From assembly GCA_001771505.1 (NCBI GenBank), contig MEUA01000019.1, positions 1 to 60,057 of the forward strand: 60,057 nucleotides of DNA. The letters are read 5' to 3'. This DNA comes from a candidate division WOR-1 bacterium RIFOXYB2_FULL_36_35 (GTDB lineage Bacteria > Margulisbacteria > WOR-1 > XYC2-FULL-46-14 > XYC2-FULL-37-10). Positions 49,301 through 56,536 of the stretch are shown here, in pieces. The notes beneath the pieces are model-generated. The model had not been told where the DNA came from and did no database searches. It saw only the letters and a program-made list of their open reading frames with translations. The position numbers and the translations under genes are program-made. Numbering within the stretch: position 1 is the stretch's first letter; the number at the start of each line of letters is the position of its first letter.

Positions 49301-49571
49301 CAAGCTTTACCTCCACCTTTAAAGGAGCACAAAAAGTAACTTCACGGACTAAACATTCCTGCTCAGTATATTTTGGCTTTTCAACAATTACTTTACCCGT
49401 AAAGTATAATTCCAAAGTCCCATCATAACTTTTAATCGGTGATATGGTACGCAATTCATCACTCAATCCTTCATTCATAAACCATGCAAAAGAATTCTTT
49501 TGCACTTCCAAAAGATCTGGAGGCTGTGGAATTTTTACTTTTATATCTTTAAATAAGCTTTCCCTTTTCAC
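46341..49571 (-). CDS. rpoB: RNA polymerase beta subunit
   Basis: 1076 residues, a compact form without the large insertions of E. coli (1342). The rifampicin-binding region is standard: [40 protein letters not shown] and [20 protein letters not shown]. Residues equivalent to D516, H526 and S531 are unchanged, predicting a sensitive enzyme. The C-terminus has [20 protein letters not shown] and the clamp-forming [17 protein letters not shown]. It overlaps rplL by 4 bases. Confidence 0.98.
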   Translation of the reverse strand: MKRESLFKDIKVKIPQPPDLLEVQKNSFAWFMNEGLSDELRTISPIKSYDGTLELYFTGKVIVEKPKYTEQECLVREVTFCAPLKVEVKLVNRQTKEVKVQEVFIGDLPLMTERATFIINGAERVIISQLTRSPGVYFKSSKRIEKVGRHLYYATIIPDRGSWLEIETDAHLAVFARINKTRKIGVITLLCAIGASEKEILTALAEGEFRNRTLKESPIISEEEALIEIYKKLRPGDPVTFDGAKNYLHNLFFNPKRYDLSVVGRHKMNIKLDLNVEEEITVLTKKDILGIIKYLVQLHMGEGLTDDIDHLGNRRVRSVGELLQRQFRIGFTRVERLIKEQMTIKGPSATPQALINVRPLSAVIKEFFGSSQLSQFMDQTNPLAELTHKRRLSALGPGGLTRERAGFEVRDIHPSHYGRVCPIETPEGPNAGLIGSLSTHAKVNKYGFIETPYFKVTDGVVSGRIEYLTADVEDLYHIASCDVRLDSSKKIKESQVPVRYKREFIFAASKEVDYVGVAPSQIVGVSTAMIPFVEHDDANRAMMGANMQRQSVPLLCPESPVVGTGLEKKVADDSCSVVKAKHAGRVTSVTAEKIVLTTTTDKKEVYDLIKFARSNQNTLIHQRPTVKLGDIVSVGDLLADGSATQGGELALGKNILVAFMPWEGYNYEDAILISEKLVREDVFTTIHIERLEVEVRSTKLGMEEVTREIPNVGEEALKNLDDRGIIKVGTEVLSGHILVGKVTPKGETELPAEEKLLRAIFGDKARDMRDTSLRVPPGEGGKVINVRVFSRESGDELSPGVHELIRVYVAQIRKVSIGDKLAGRHGNKGVVAKILKEEDMPYLPNGLPVDIVLNPLGVPSRMNIGQIFELLLGFAADHFKKKYEVTPFDEIYEESASKKKIEELLQEVKNDLPWYDTTGKVELRDGRSGEPFERKVAVGKMYLMKLIHLVDDKMHARSTGPYSLITQQPLGGKAQFGGQRFGEMEVWALEAYGAAHTLQELLTVKSDDVVGRSRIYESIIKGKPMGKPGTPESFKVLIKELRSLGLDVKTLDKDLKEVNIEEDSKAKKQVPRRKKR

Positions 49572-49942
49572 TTAATCTCTACCTTTGCTCCTTCTGCTTC
49601 GAGCTTTTTCTTAATTTCCTCGGCTTCTTCCTTTTTAAGAGCTTCCTTTACGGGCTTTGGCGCAGAATCAACCAATTCCTTCGCTTCTTTTAATCCAAGT
49701 CCTGTAACCTCACGGACAACCTTTAAAACTTGAATTTTTTTATCTCCAGCTGAAGTTAAAATCACATCGAATTCATCTTTTACCTCAGCTTCGTAAGCTG
49801 CGCCAGCGCCCTGAGCGGCAGCAACAGCAACAGGAGCAGCAGCAGTAACCCCAAATTTATCTTCCATCTGCTTAACTAAATCCGACAATTCCAAAACAGT
49901 CAAACCTTCCACCAGGCTTATAACTTCCTCTACCTTTGACAT
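49568..49942 (-). CDS. rplL: Ribosomal protein bL12 (L7/L12 stalk)
   Basis: 124 residues: an N-terminal dimer domain ([20 protein letters not shown]), an alanine-rich hinge, and the C-terminal domain [20 protein letters not shown] and [20 protein letters not shown] that binds translational GTPases. It lies between rplJ and rpoB with 1- and 4-base overlaps. Confidence 0.98.
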   Translation of the reverse strand: MSKVEEVISLVEGLTVLELSDLVKQMEDKFGVTAAAPVAVAAAQGAGAAYEAEVKDEFDVILTSAGDKKIQVLKVVREVTGLGLKEAKELVDSAPKPVKEALKKEEAEEIKKKLEAEGAKVEIK

Positions 49943-50487
49943 TATTTCTCACCTCCTTCAGATTTTTTCTTTCTTAAATCATCCATAGCATAAACTAGTT
50001 TGCGAATCGGGCCTTGCATAACAGAAACAACATTATAAAGCGGGGATTTTAAGCCTCCAACAACTTTTGATAGAAGTTCCTTTTTCCCAGGTAATTTTGA
50101 AAGGGTTTTGATTTTATTGTCATCGCAAATTTCATCCTCAACAACACCAGCAATAATTTTAGGCTTTTCGTTTTCACCTATAAAATCCATTAAGGTCTTT
50201 ACCGGAGAAATAAGATCTTTTGAGCCAAACAAAGTGGCAATAGTCCCTTTAAGTTTCGCCTCCAAAGAACTTAATTTTTCAGGCAAAGCTTTTATAAAAT
50301 AACGGTTCTTTACCACTGTAAATTCTGCGTCGTTCTGATACAATTTTTTTCTGAGTTCTGTAAGCTGTTTAACTGTCATCCCCTGATAGTCAGTCAAGAT
50401 AATTACATTTGAAGACGCTATTCTTTCTTTTATATCACTAACTTTTTCAACTTTTTGTTGTTTTAAATGTTTTGTCCTAACTGTCAT
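49942..50487 (-). CDS. rplJ: Ribosomal protein uL10
   Basis: 181 residues. It shows [40 protein letters not shown] and [15 protein letters not shown], with a C-terminal helix ([17 protein letters not shown]) that anchors bL12 dimers. It abuts rplA with one shared base, so there is no room for a classical L10-binding leader RNA at this place. Confidence 0.97.
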   Translation of the reverse strand: MTVRTKHLKQQKVEKVSDIKERIASSNVIILTDYQGMTVKQLTELRKKLYQNDAEFTVVKNRYFIKALPEKLSSLEAKLKGTIATLFGSKDLISPVKTLMDFIGENEKPKIIAGVVEDEICDDNKIKTLSKLPGKKELLSKVVGGLKSPLYNVVSVMQGPIRKLVYAMDDLRKKKSEGGEK

Positions 50488-51170
50488 TACGTTGTCTCCA
50501 TAGCTCTAATATTAAGCTTTATTCCTGGCCCCATTGTTGAAGAAATAGAAACAGAACCAAAATATTCACCTTTCACTGAAGAAGGCTTGCTTTTTTTTAT
50601 GGCCTCAATAGCAACCAATAAATTATCTTTTATTTTTTCCGCGCTAAAATCAACCTTACCTATAGACAAATGAATTACTCCGGTTTTATCCATTCTAAAC
50701 TCCATATTGCCAGTTTTAAAAGCTTTTATTGCCTTTAGATCTTGACTGACAGTGCCGGATTTTGGATTAGGCATTAAACCCTTTGTCCCAAGAATTTTAC
50801 CCAGTTTTCCAACTGATGGCATCATATCTGGAGTTGCCAATAAAACATCAAAATCAAGAAAACCTTTTTGTATTTGATCTACCAAGTCTTGAGAACCAGC
50901 AACATCTGCTCCGTTGTTTTTAGCTTCTTCCACTCTGTCTGAAGAAGTAATAACAGCAATTCGCTTAGTTTTTCCACTTCCGTGAGGCAAGGAGACCAAC
51001 CCTCTCACTGACTCAGGCTTCTTCGAAGATAGATTTAACTTAACAGCCAAATCAACAGATTCAGGAAATTTAGCCCAAGCTGTCTCTTTGACCAAGCTGA
51101 GCCCTTCATCTATCTCATATTTTTTTAACGGGTCTATTATTTTCTTTTTTTCGTTATACTTTTTACTCAA
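50487..51170 (-). CDS. rplA: Ribosomal protein uL1
   Basis: 227 residues: [59 protein letters not shown] and [20 protein letters not shown]. It forms the L1 stalk that helps tRNA leave the E site, and it can repress its own operon by mRNA binding. It overlaps rplK by 8 bases. Confidence 0.97.
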   Translation of the reverse strand: MSKKYNEKKKIIDPLKKYEIDEGLSLVKETAWAKFPESVDLAVKLNLSSKKPESVRGLVSLPHGSGKTKRIAVITSSDRVEEAKNNGADVAGSQDLVDQIQKGFLDFDVLLATPDMMPSVGKLGKILGTKGLMPNPKSGTVSQDLKAIKAFKTGNMEFRMDKTGVIHLSIGKVDFSAEKIKDNLLVAIEAIKKSKPSSVKGEYFGSVSISSTMGPGIKLNIRAMETT

Positions 51171-51612
51171 CTGTTACTCCCATGGAACGCGCTGTCCCCT
51201 CAATTATCTTCATAGCAGCATCAAGTTTACTGGCATTTAAGTCTTCCATTTTAATTTCCGCAATTTTCTTAAGATCTTCTTTAGATATTTTCCCGATTTT
51301 ATTTCTATTAGGCTCGGCAGAAGCTTTGTCAATGCCGGCAGCCTTTTTAATAAGAGTTGCTGCTGGTGGAGTCTTTAAAATAAAATCAAAAGAACGATCT
51401 TTATATACTGTTATCTCTACAGGAATAACAGTATCGCCCTTATCAGAGGTCTTGGCATTATAAGCCTTACAAAACTCCATAATGTTAATACCATGTTGTC
51501 CAAGAGCAGGACCAATAGGAGGGGCGGGATTGGCTTTTCCTGCAGGTATCTGTAATTTTATTTTCGTTAATACCTCTTTTTTCTTTTTACCTTTTTTAGA
51601 CTGCTCAGCCAT
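51163..51612 (-). CDS. rplK: Ribosomal protein uL11
   Basis: 149 residues. Typical: [57 protein letters not shown] and the C-terminal [11 protein letters not shown]. It forms the GTPase-associated centre with 23S rRNA. A 63-base gap separates it from nusG; apart from an AT-rich stretch nothing is seen there. Confidence 0.98.
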   Translation of the reverse strand: MAEQSKKGKKKKEVLTKIKLQIPAGKANPAPPIGPALGQHGINIMEFCKAYNAKTSDKGDTVIPVEITVYKDRSFDFILKTPPAATLIKKAAGIDKASAEPNRNKIGKISKEDLKKIAEIKMEDLNASKLDAAMKIIEGTARSMGVTVE

Positions 51613-51675
51613 TTACTTTTAAACCCTTCTTTATTATATATATACTTTTTTCTATTCTTTTAATTAATATTTTTG

Positions 51676-52377
51676 TCATACAACCTTTTCCGCATGTTCA
51701 AAATTAACCTCAACAGGTGTGTCTCTACCAAAAATATTAATTAAAACTTTCAATTTTTCACGGTCAACATTTATCTCGTCGATAGATCCGGTATATCCTC
51801 TAAACGGTCCGCTAACAATTCTTATAACCTCACCCTTCTCAAAAGCAACCTCAAGTCTTTCTGCCTTAACCCCAATCTGCTTTAAAACTCTTTGCATCTC
51901 CCTGTCTATAACAGGCGTGGGCTTTATTTTGGTCCCAATGAATCTAGCAACTCCGGGGGTCTGCCTTATCTCATGCCAGGTTTCGTCAGTTAAAATCATC
52001 TCGAGGAAAATATAACCGGGAAACATCTTTTTCTTCTTTTCTATCCTCTTCTTTCCTCTTAACTCGACAATATCTTCTTCCGGAATCAAAATCTGAAAAA
52101 CTCTCTCTCTTAATCCCAAACGATCTATATTTTTTTCAATAGCTTGCTTTACCTTGTCTTCTTGCCCTGAATAAGTTTGAACAACATACCACCTTTTATT
52201 GGCAGCCGCTTCCTCCCCAACAATAACATCCTTAACCCCCTCACCTTCATCAGTCATAGACTCAGCCGTAAGCTCCTCTCCAACAACTTCCTTGTGCTCC
52301 CCACTTATATCATTTTCTGAAGTACTCTCAGCCATCTGATCTTTCATCTCTTTATTCTCTAAGTTATCAAATTCCAT
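51676..52377 (-). CDS. nusG: Transcription termination/antitermination factor NusG with an acidic N-terminal extension
   Basis: 233 residues. The NGN domain begins near residue 62 with RWYVVQTYSGQEDKVKQAIE and includes KKKMFPGYIFLEM; the C-terminal KOW domain contains VRIVSGPFRGYTGSIDEINV. About 60 extra residues at the N-terminus are acidic and presumably disordered (SENDISGEHKEVVGEE). NusG keeps RNA polymerase processive and links it to ribosomes through uS10 or to Rho. It follows secE by 2 bases. Confidence 0.97.
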   Translation of the reverse strand: MEFDNLENKEMKDQMAESTSENDISGEHKEVVGEELTAESMTDEGEGVKDVIVGEEAAANKRWYVVQTYSGQEDKVKQAIEKNIDRLGLRERVFQILIPEEDIVELRGKKRIEKKKKMFPGYIFLEMILTDETWHEIRQTPGVARFIGTKIKPTPVIDREMQRVLKQIGVKAERLEVAFEKGEVIRIVSGPFRGYTGSIDEINVDREKLKVLINIFGRDTPVEVNFEHAEKVV

Positions 52378-52379
52378 CT

Positions 52380-52601
52380 TTATAAACGTATCCTCGTTAA
52401 AAATAAAATAGCATTCGTCAACCCATAATCCAAAAAAGAAAGCACAAAAGACAAAACTAAAACCATTACTATTATTATTAATGTAGCAGTAAACACATAC
52501 TGCCTACTGGGCCAAGAAACCTTTTTTGCCTCCGCCTGAGTCTCTTTTATATAAGACTTAACAACATCAACAACATTCTTTTTTTTATTATTCTCACTCA
52601 T
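52380..52601 (-). CDS. secE: Protein translocase subunit SecE
   Basis: 73 residues from ATG 52601; an upstream frame would start near the tRNA gene and is unlikely. The protein has a charged amphipathic helix with AEAKKVSWPSRQYVF, the SecE signature, then a single membrane segment (TATLIIIVMVLVLSFVLSFL). It clamps SecY. It lies between tRNA-Trp and nusG, the canonical place. Confidence 0.95.
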   Translation of the reverse strand: MSENNKKKNVVDVVKSYIKETQAEAKKVSWPSRQYVFTATLIIIVMVLVLSFVLSFLDYGLTNAILFLTRIRL

Positions 52602-52663
52602 TTTTACAAATCTTTTACCATTACCACCAGCCATAAGCTACAAGCTATCAGCCATCAGCTACA

Positions 52664-52736
52664 CAGGCGAGACAGGACTTGAACCTGCAACCGCCGGTTT
52701 TGGAGACCGGTGCTCTACCAATTGAGCTACTCGCCT
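52664..52736 (-). tRNA. tRNA-Trp (CCA anticodon)
   Basis: A 73-base cloverleaf on the minus strand: acceptor AGGCGAG/CTCGCCT with discriminator G, D-arm containing AGCTCAATTGGTAGAGC, anticodon loop CTCCAAA with CCA, and T-arm GCAGGTTCAAGTCCTG. The 3' CCA is not encoded. It lies between rpmG and secE in the super-operon, as in many bacteria. Confidence 0.96.
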
Positions 52737-52754
52737 CCAAAAAGAGAATAAATA

Positions 52755-52904
52755 TTATTTAGTCTCTTTATGGTCCGTATGTTTACGGCAAAATTTACAA
52801 AACTTCATCATTTCTATACGACCACTATCATTACGCTTATTTTTAGTCGTCGTATAATTTCTATTTTTACACTCTTTGCACTCTAAAGTAATTATTTCTC
52901 TCAT
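52755..52904 (-). CDS. rpmG: Ribosomal protein bL33, zinc-binding form
   Basis: A 49-residue protein: [34 protein letters not shown] and [14 protein letters not shown]. The two Cys pairs (CKEC and CKFC) show the zinc-binding form. It is the first gene of the super-operon, about 135 bases after the predicted transcription start, and has no clear ribosome-binding site. tRNA-Trp follows. Confidence 0.95.
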   Translation of the reverse strand: MREIITLECKECKNRNYTTTKNKRNDSGRIEMMKFCKFCRKHTDHKETK

Positions 52905-53045
52905 TTTTTAAAAATTTTTCAAGGTCAAAAAGCACGAAAAAACCCCCTCACCAAAATCATCTGCTACAAAAATTTGGCGTAGAGATTTTTAATGTTACAA
53001 ACTACGAATAAGCTTGGACCTTAATCAAACTTAATACGTGTAATA

Positions 53046-53073
53046 ATTTTACAACATCATAAAATTTTGTCAA
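53046..53073 (-). promoter_or_regulatory. Main promoter of the ribosomal super-operon
   Basis: On the minus strand a perfect -35 TTGACA (53068-53073) and a -10 TAAAAT (53046-53051) with 16-base spacing. Transcription would start near 53039, giving a leader of about 135 bases before rpmG that could hold regulatory structure; I see no clear hairpin-plus-T-run in it. The 220-base gap contains no gene. Confidence 0.65.
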
Positions 53074-53086
53074 GGGGTAATTTGAC

Positions 53087-53110
53087 AAAAGGGTAAAAGG
53101 GTAAAAGGGT
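53087..53110. repeat. Three tandem copies of AAAAGGGT
   Basis: AAAAGGGT occurs three times in a row, immediately followed by AAAAAA, between the super-operon promoter and the stop of the lectin-fold protein gene. It is just upstream of the -35 of the ribosomal promoter and on that strand reads ACCCTTTT. Confidence 0.6.
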
Positions 53111-53124
53111 AAAAAATGCAAGGT

Positions 53125-54039
53125 TTAAGTGGGCAAGTCCTTGGCAAAGCGAACGCCGACACTATTGCTCCGACCATCGGCATTATCGAAGCAATGATAA
53201 TTACTCCGCAAGTAACCTTCATTGTCGTCGTGCCATGAACCGCCTCGCTGATAAAATTTAAATAGTTGATATGTTTGGCTATGATAGTCGCTCATCCATT
53301 GCCAAACAGTTCCTATTAACCCTAAGAATCCTTCTCCTGTCTTTCGTAATTTAGTCACATCGCTTGTTCCACCGCCCGAACCTATGACCGCGACAATTCT
53401 GTTGTCGTTATCATCAATGGGCATTATATTATCTGGATATTTTTTCCCATCCGTACCAGCAGCAGCTCTCTCCCACTCTTTCTCTGTTGGAAGTCTTAAT
53501 CCTAACAGGGAAGCTAATGCTGTTGCCTCTGTATGACTAAGAAATACCATAGGAGAATTGGCCTTGCCCTCATCAGTCTTTTCAATAGAAATTGCAAGCG
53601 ATTTGGCCAATCGATCTTGAGGATTATTAATAATTTTTGCTACTTTTTCAGGCTCTAATTCAAGCAATTTTTTAAATTGTCCATTAGTAAACGGCGTTTC
53701 AGCTAACTCGCATCCTGCAAAGTCAGTATCATTTAATCGCTGATAAATAAATTTTCCAGGCGCCAATCTAACCATTTTAATTCCAATTTGTTTTGCTAAA
53801 CTCGATAAATCTTTCAAAAAACAACCAAAAGCGGCAAGCTTACCAGGATCAACCATTGCTCTGTGCAGCATATTCTTTGTAAAAGGAAATCCATAGGCTA
53901 TAACATCTACGATAAATTCCTCTGTTAACGTCGTATCTCCGGAAGATTTTATCTTTTCAAAGCTTAGATATAACTCTTTTATCGGTCTTCTTTCTATTGT
54001 CTTATCCAAATCAAAAGATACTACCTTTTTATATATCAT
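53125..54039 (-). CDS. Two-domain protein: shared N-terminal domain + formylglycine-generating-enzyme-like (C-type-lectin fold) domain
   Basis: 304 residues from ATG 54039. This start is chosen because its N-terminus (MIYKKVVSFDL) aligns with the start of the divergent neighbour (MINSKVISFNL) and because a promoter overlaps the longer frame. Residues 1-85 form a helical domain shared with the neighbour (VxSFxL…RP…AxGFP…M). Residues about 88-304 are an FGE-sulfatase/SUMF1 domain: MVRLAPGKFIY, SHTEATALASLLGLRLPTEK, EWERAAAGTDGKKYP, GTVWQWMSDYH, RGGSWH…GVRF. The catalytic Cys pair of true FGE is missing (only one Cys, in YHCF), so enzyme activity is unlikely. The final segment (265-299) has the codon pattern of a diversity-generating-retroelement variable region. 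No signal peptide. Confidence 0.85.
   Translation of the reverse strand: MIYKKVVSFDLDKTIERRPIKELYLSFEKIKSSGDTTLTEEFIVDVIAYGFPFTKNMLHRAMVDPGKLAAFGCFLKDLSSLAKQIGIKMVRLAPGKFIYQRLNDTDFAGCELAETPFTNGQFKKLLELEPEKVAKIINNPQDRLAKSLAISIEKTDEGKANSPMVFLSHTEATALASLLGLRLPTEKEWERAAAGTDGKKYPDNIMPIDDNDNRIVAVIGSGGGTSDVTKLRKTGEGFLGLIGTVWQWMSDYHSQTYQLFKFYQRGGSWHDDNEGYLRSNYHCFDNADGRSNSVGVRFAKDLPT
53140..53249 (-). other. Candidate hypervariable (VR-like) segment of the lectin-fold domain
   Basis: Codons between the invariant-looking RGGSW and GVRF are almost all of the form NNY (CAC, GAC, GAC, AAT, GGT, TAC, AAT, TAT, CAT, TGC, TTC, GAT, AAT, GAT, GGT, AGC, AAT, AGT, GTC). That is what results when AAC/AAT codons of a template are mutated at their adenines. 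The segment is also richer in G+C than its surroundings. No template repeat or reverse transcriptase is in this window. Confidence 0.45.
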
Positions 54040-54082
54040 TTCATAAGATGTTCGAATAAAGGTTATTGAAATTTCAGGGGAG

Positions 54083-54110
54083 ATGATATCCATCTTTTTC
54101 GATTGGTCAA
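54083..54110 (-). promoter_or_regulatory. Possible promoter of the lectin-fold protein gene
   Basis: On the minus strand TTGACC (54105-54110), 16-base spacer, TATCAT (54083-54088). The start would lie about 37 bases before ATG 54039. It lies in the 118-base divergent gap between the two related genes. Confidence 0.4.
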
Positions 54111-54157
54111 ACAACCTGAAATTATTCAATTTTATCTTCGAAAAATAAATAGTGAGA

Positions 54158-55021
54158 ATGATTAATAGTAAAGTAATATCTTTTAATTTAACAACTGTAG
54201 TTAATAGGCCTTATACCGCCGCTCAATTACTACTTGCTTGCCTAGAAAATCGGGGGGCAAACGATGACGAAACAGCAAAAAAGCTACAGGCATTTGGATT
54301 TCCTGTTCCCCTTACTCGATTAAAGGCGATCATGAAAACAGATCAATTTATGGCCATACTTGTCAGCCTAGCAGATAAAGATGATCGTGCCAAAATAACA
54401 AAGCTTGCAAAAGAACTTATCCCAGCCCCACAAATTGTTCAGCCACCGCCGCAAAGGGAAGAAAATACGAGAACCTCACCAATACCAACAATGGCAAATC
54501 TTTTAGCTAAATATTTATCTCCATCAGATCTTGAATTAATAGCCTCTGATGCCGGTCTATACACACCAGGAATTGCCCAAAGCGGAAATGAAGAACTATA
54601 TGCATTAAACATAATAAAGGCCGCAATAAAAGAAGAAAGACTTGAGGCTCTTTTAGCCAATGCAATAGAAAGAGCCCCTGTCATTGAATCAGAATTAAAC
54701 TCAACAGATAGAAGCTCAAATGATGTTAATAGAAGAAGACCAATTAGCCTTTCTCCTCAACTTCAAAGAGAAACAGTAGCCATTATATCTGGAATGTTTT
54801 CTGTGGAAGATTTAAGACTGGAAGCAGCGGGAGTAGGTATAAATATAGCATCAATAAATGTTTATTCCGGTAGCGGAGAAACTATCACATCAAATATTGT
54901 TAAAGGAGCTATCAAAGAGTGCAAATTAATAGAATTAATTGCCGCATTGAGAGAAAGATATTCACAAAACCAAGAATTATATAATTTAGAACGGAAGATA
55001 TTAGCGCAACAATCAACCTAA
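54158..55021 (+). CDS. Adaptor-like protein: shared N-terminal domain + two effector-associated (death-like) repeats
   Basis: 287 residues from ATG 54158 (a GTG two codons earlier is possible). Residues about 3-88 match the N-terminal domain of the divergent lectin-fold protein (KVISFNL, NRP, AFGFP, then a Met-containing helix). A proline-rich linker follows (PAPQIVQPPP). Two ~65-residue helical repeats come next: LAKYLSPSDLELIASDAGL through IIKAAIKEERLEALLANA, and ISGMFSVEDLRLEAAGVGI through IVKGAIKECKLIELIAALRE. Their L(F/L)S..DL….A…G…..I..G……..I(V/I)K.AI+E.+L..L pattern resembles bacterial effector-associated domains, which are homotypic adaptor modules in conflict systems. Cytoplasmic, with no enzyme domain. 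The assignment is from pattern memory and needs a profile search. Confidence 0.7.
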   Translation: MINSKVISFNLTTVVNRPYTAAQLLLACLENRGANDDETAKKLQAFGFPVPLTRLKAIMKTDQFMAILVSLADKDDRAKITKLAKELIPAPQIVQPPPQREENTRTSPIPTMANLLAKYLSPSDLELIASDAGLYTPGIAQSGNEELYALNIIKAAIKEERLEALLANAIERAPVIESELNSTDRSSNDVNRRRPISLSPQLQRETVAIISGMFSVEDLRLEAAGVGINIASINVYSGSGETITSNIVKGAIKECKLIELIAALRERYSQNQELYNLERKILAQQST

Positions 55022-55033
55022 TCACTAAATTTA

Positions 55034-55167
55034 CCCCGATGGGACTGTTGCGAAATGGTCATTCCCGTGAAAACGGGAATCTATTTTTCAGAAAACAAGA
55101 TGGATCTCCGCTTTCGCGGGGATGACAAATCGCAAAAACTGTCATTACGCAACAGTCCCCCGATTAT
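55034..55167. repeat. Dispersed AACCCCGATT repeat, copy 4, split by an insertion
   Basis: Left part ends TTTACCCCGAT (to 55040), right part begins CCGATTATTC (from 55160). Rejoined they read ACCCCGATTATTC, the same motif as at 2181 and 7746. A 119-bp inverted-repeat element sits between, with CCGAT present on both sides as a likely 5-bp target duplication. Confidence 0.6.
55041..55159. mobile_element. 119-bp MITE-like element with 12-bp terminal inverted repeats
   Basis: Ends are GGGACTGTTGCG and its exact complement CGCAACAGTCCC; similarity continues a few bases inward (AATG). It contains two internal palindromes, ATTCCCGTGAAAACGGGAAT (55061-55080) and CTCCGCTTTCGCGGGGATGA around 55107-55125. 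It has no coding capacity. The ends and the CCGAT flanking duplication suggest a non-autonomous transposable element moved by an unseen transposase. Confidence 0.7.
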
Positions 55168-55194
55168 TCTTCTGACAAAAAAGAATTGTTAGAA

Positions 55195-55222
55195 TTGTCT
55201 CTTCAAAACCAACAAATATTAT
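55195..55222 (+). promoter_or_regulatory. Likely promoter of purD-rdgB
   Basis: TTGTCT (55195-55200), 16-base spacer, TATTAT (55217-55222). The purD ATG is 18 bases after the -10, so the leader is about 11 bases and no ribosome-binding site is seen. The -35 lies 36 bases from the MITE-like element. Confidence 0.45.
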
Positions 55223-55240
55223 AGTAATATTCATATAACC

Positions 55241-56536
55241 ATGAAAATTTTAATAATAGGTTCGGGTGGGAGAGAGCATGCGCTGGCATGGAAAATCGCC
55301 CAAAGTTCAAAAGTCACAGAAATTTTCTGCGCGCCGGGAAACGCAGGCACAGCTCAAATAGCAACAAACATAGATATAAGCGCAAATAATATAGAAGGAC
55401 TAAAAAACTTCGCACTAAAAAATAAAATAGACTTTACAATAGTAGGCCCTGAAGTCCCGCTGGTACTTGGAATAACTGATGAATTTAAAAAATCAGGATT
55501 AAAAATATTTGGACCCTCCAAATCCGCAGCCCAGCTAGAAGGGAGTAAAGTCTTTTCTAAAAACCTTATGAAAAAATACAAAATCCCTACCGCCGACTTC
55601 CTAGCATTTACAAACCCCATAGAAGCAAAGAAGTTTTTTAATAAAATTGAACTCCCTTGTGTTATTAAGGCAGACGGGCTGGCCGCGGGAAAAGGGGTAA
55701 TAATCTGTAAAACAAAAGAAGAAGCGGAAATTGTCATTGAAAATATAATGTGCAAAAAAGAATTCGGAGAAGCAGGCAAAGAGATACTTATTGAAGAATT
55801 TCTTACGGGTGAAGAGGCATCTATTTTATGTTTTACGGACGGAGAGACAATCATTCCTATGGCATCATCTCAAGATCATAAGCGTATTTTTGATAATGAT
55901 GAAGGATTAAACACCGGGGGCATGGGAGCATACTCCCCCGCCCCCGTTGTAACAGATGAGCTATTAAAACAAATTGATTCAAAAATCTTAAAACCTACAA
56001 TCCACGCAATGAAAACAGAAGGATGTAAATACAGTGGCATACTCTATGTGGGAGTTATGGTCACAAAAGACGGTCCGAAAGTTTTAGAATATAATTGCCG
56101 TTTCGGAGATCCTGAAGCACAATGTATTATACCGCGGATGAAAAATGACCTGATAGACATAATAGGAAAAATTCTCGATGAAGATTTGGCCTCCATCTCT
56201 TTGCAGTGGGATCCACGACCGGTTGTCTGTGTAGTCCTAGCATCAGGAGGGTACCCCAGCTCTTACAAAAAGGGATTAAAGATTAATGGATTGGACAAAG
56301 CAAGAGAATTAGATGATATTATAATTTTTCATGCCGGAACAAAATTAGATGATTGCGACACAAAATCTTGTGCCTCTTATCTAACAAACGGGGGTAGAGT
56401 TTTAAATGTTGTAGGACTTGGAAAAGATATTAAAGAGGCTATTGATCACACATATAAAGCGGTCAAACTGATAAGTTTTGACAAGATGCACTATCGAACA
56501 GATATAGGGCAAAAAGCGCTCAAATGGATATCATAG
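55241..56536 (+). CDS. purD: Phosphoribosylamine-glycine ligase
   Basis: 431 residues, full length. The N-domain starts KILIIGSGGREHALAWKIAQ; the ATP-grasp part has IKADGLAAGKGVIICKTKEE, EEFLTGEEASILCFTDG, SSQDHKRIFDNDEGLNTGGM and the metal-binding YNCRFGDPEAQCI. It makes glycinamide ribonucleotide in purine synthesis. No other pur gene is nearby. The short leader without ribosome-binding site resembles other near-leaderless genes here. It overlaps rdgB by 13 bases. Confidence 0.97.
   Translation: MKILIIGSGGREHALAWKIAQSSKVTEIFCAPGNAGTAQIATNIDISANNIEGLKNFALKNKIDFTIVGPEVPLVLGITDEFKKSGLKIFGPSKSAAQLEGSKVFSKNLMKKYKIPTADFLAFTNPIEAKKFFNKIELPCVIKADGLAAGKGVIICKTKEEAEIVIENIMCKKEFGEAGKEILIEEFLTGEEASILCFTDGETIIPMASSQDHKRIFDNDEGLNTGGMGAYSPAPVVTDELLKQIDSKILKPTIHAMKTEGCKYSGILYVGVMVTKDGPKVLEYNCRFGDPEAQCIIPRMKNDLIDIIGKILDEDLASISLQWDPRPVVCVVLASGGYPSSYKKGLKINGLDKARELDDIIIFHAGTKLDDCDTKSCASYLTNGGRVLNVVGLGKDIKEAIDHTYKAVKLISFDKMHYRTDIGQKALKWIS

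Noticed and set aside
50480-50495. L10-binding leader before rplJ
   Set aside because: rplA and rplJ share a base, leaving no leader.
52622-52663. Short direct repeats (AGCTATCAGCCATCAGCT) between secE and tRNA-Trp
   Set aside because: Low-complexity repetition of a 7-base unit with no palindrome or conserved motif; no function can be argued.
53106-54129. Catalytic formylglycine-generating enzyme
   Set aside because: The paired active-site cysteines are not present, and no sulfatase gene is nearby.
52905-55240. Complete diversity-generating retroelement (template plus reverse transcriptase)
   Set aside because: I searched both strands around the lectin-fold gene by eye and found no second copy of the variable segment and no reverse-transcriptase motif; only a candidate target is present.
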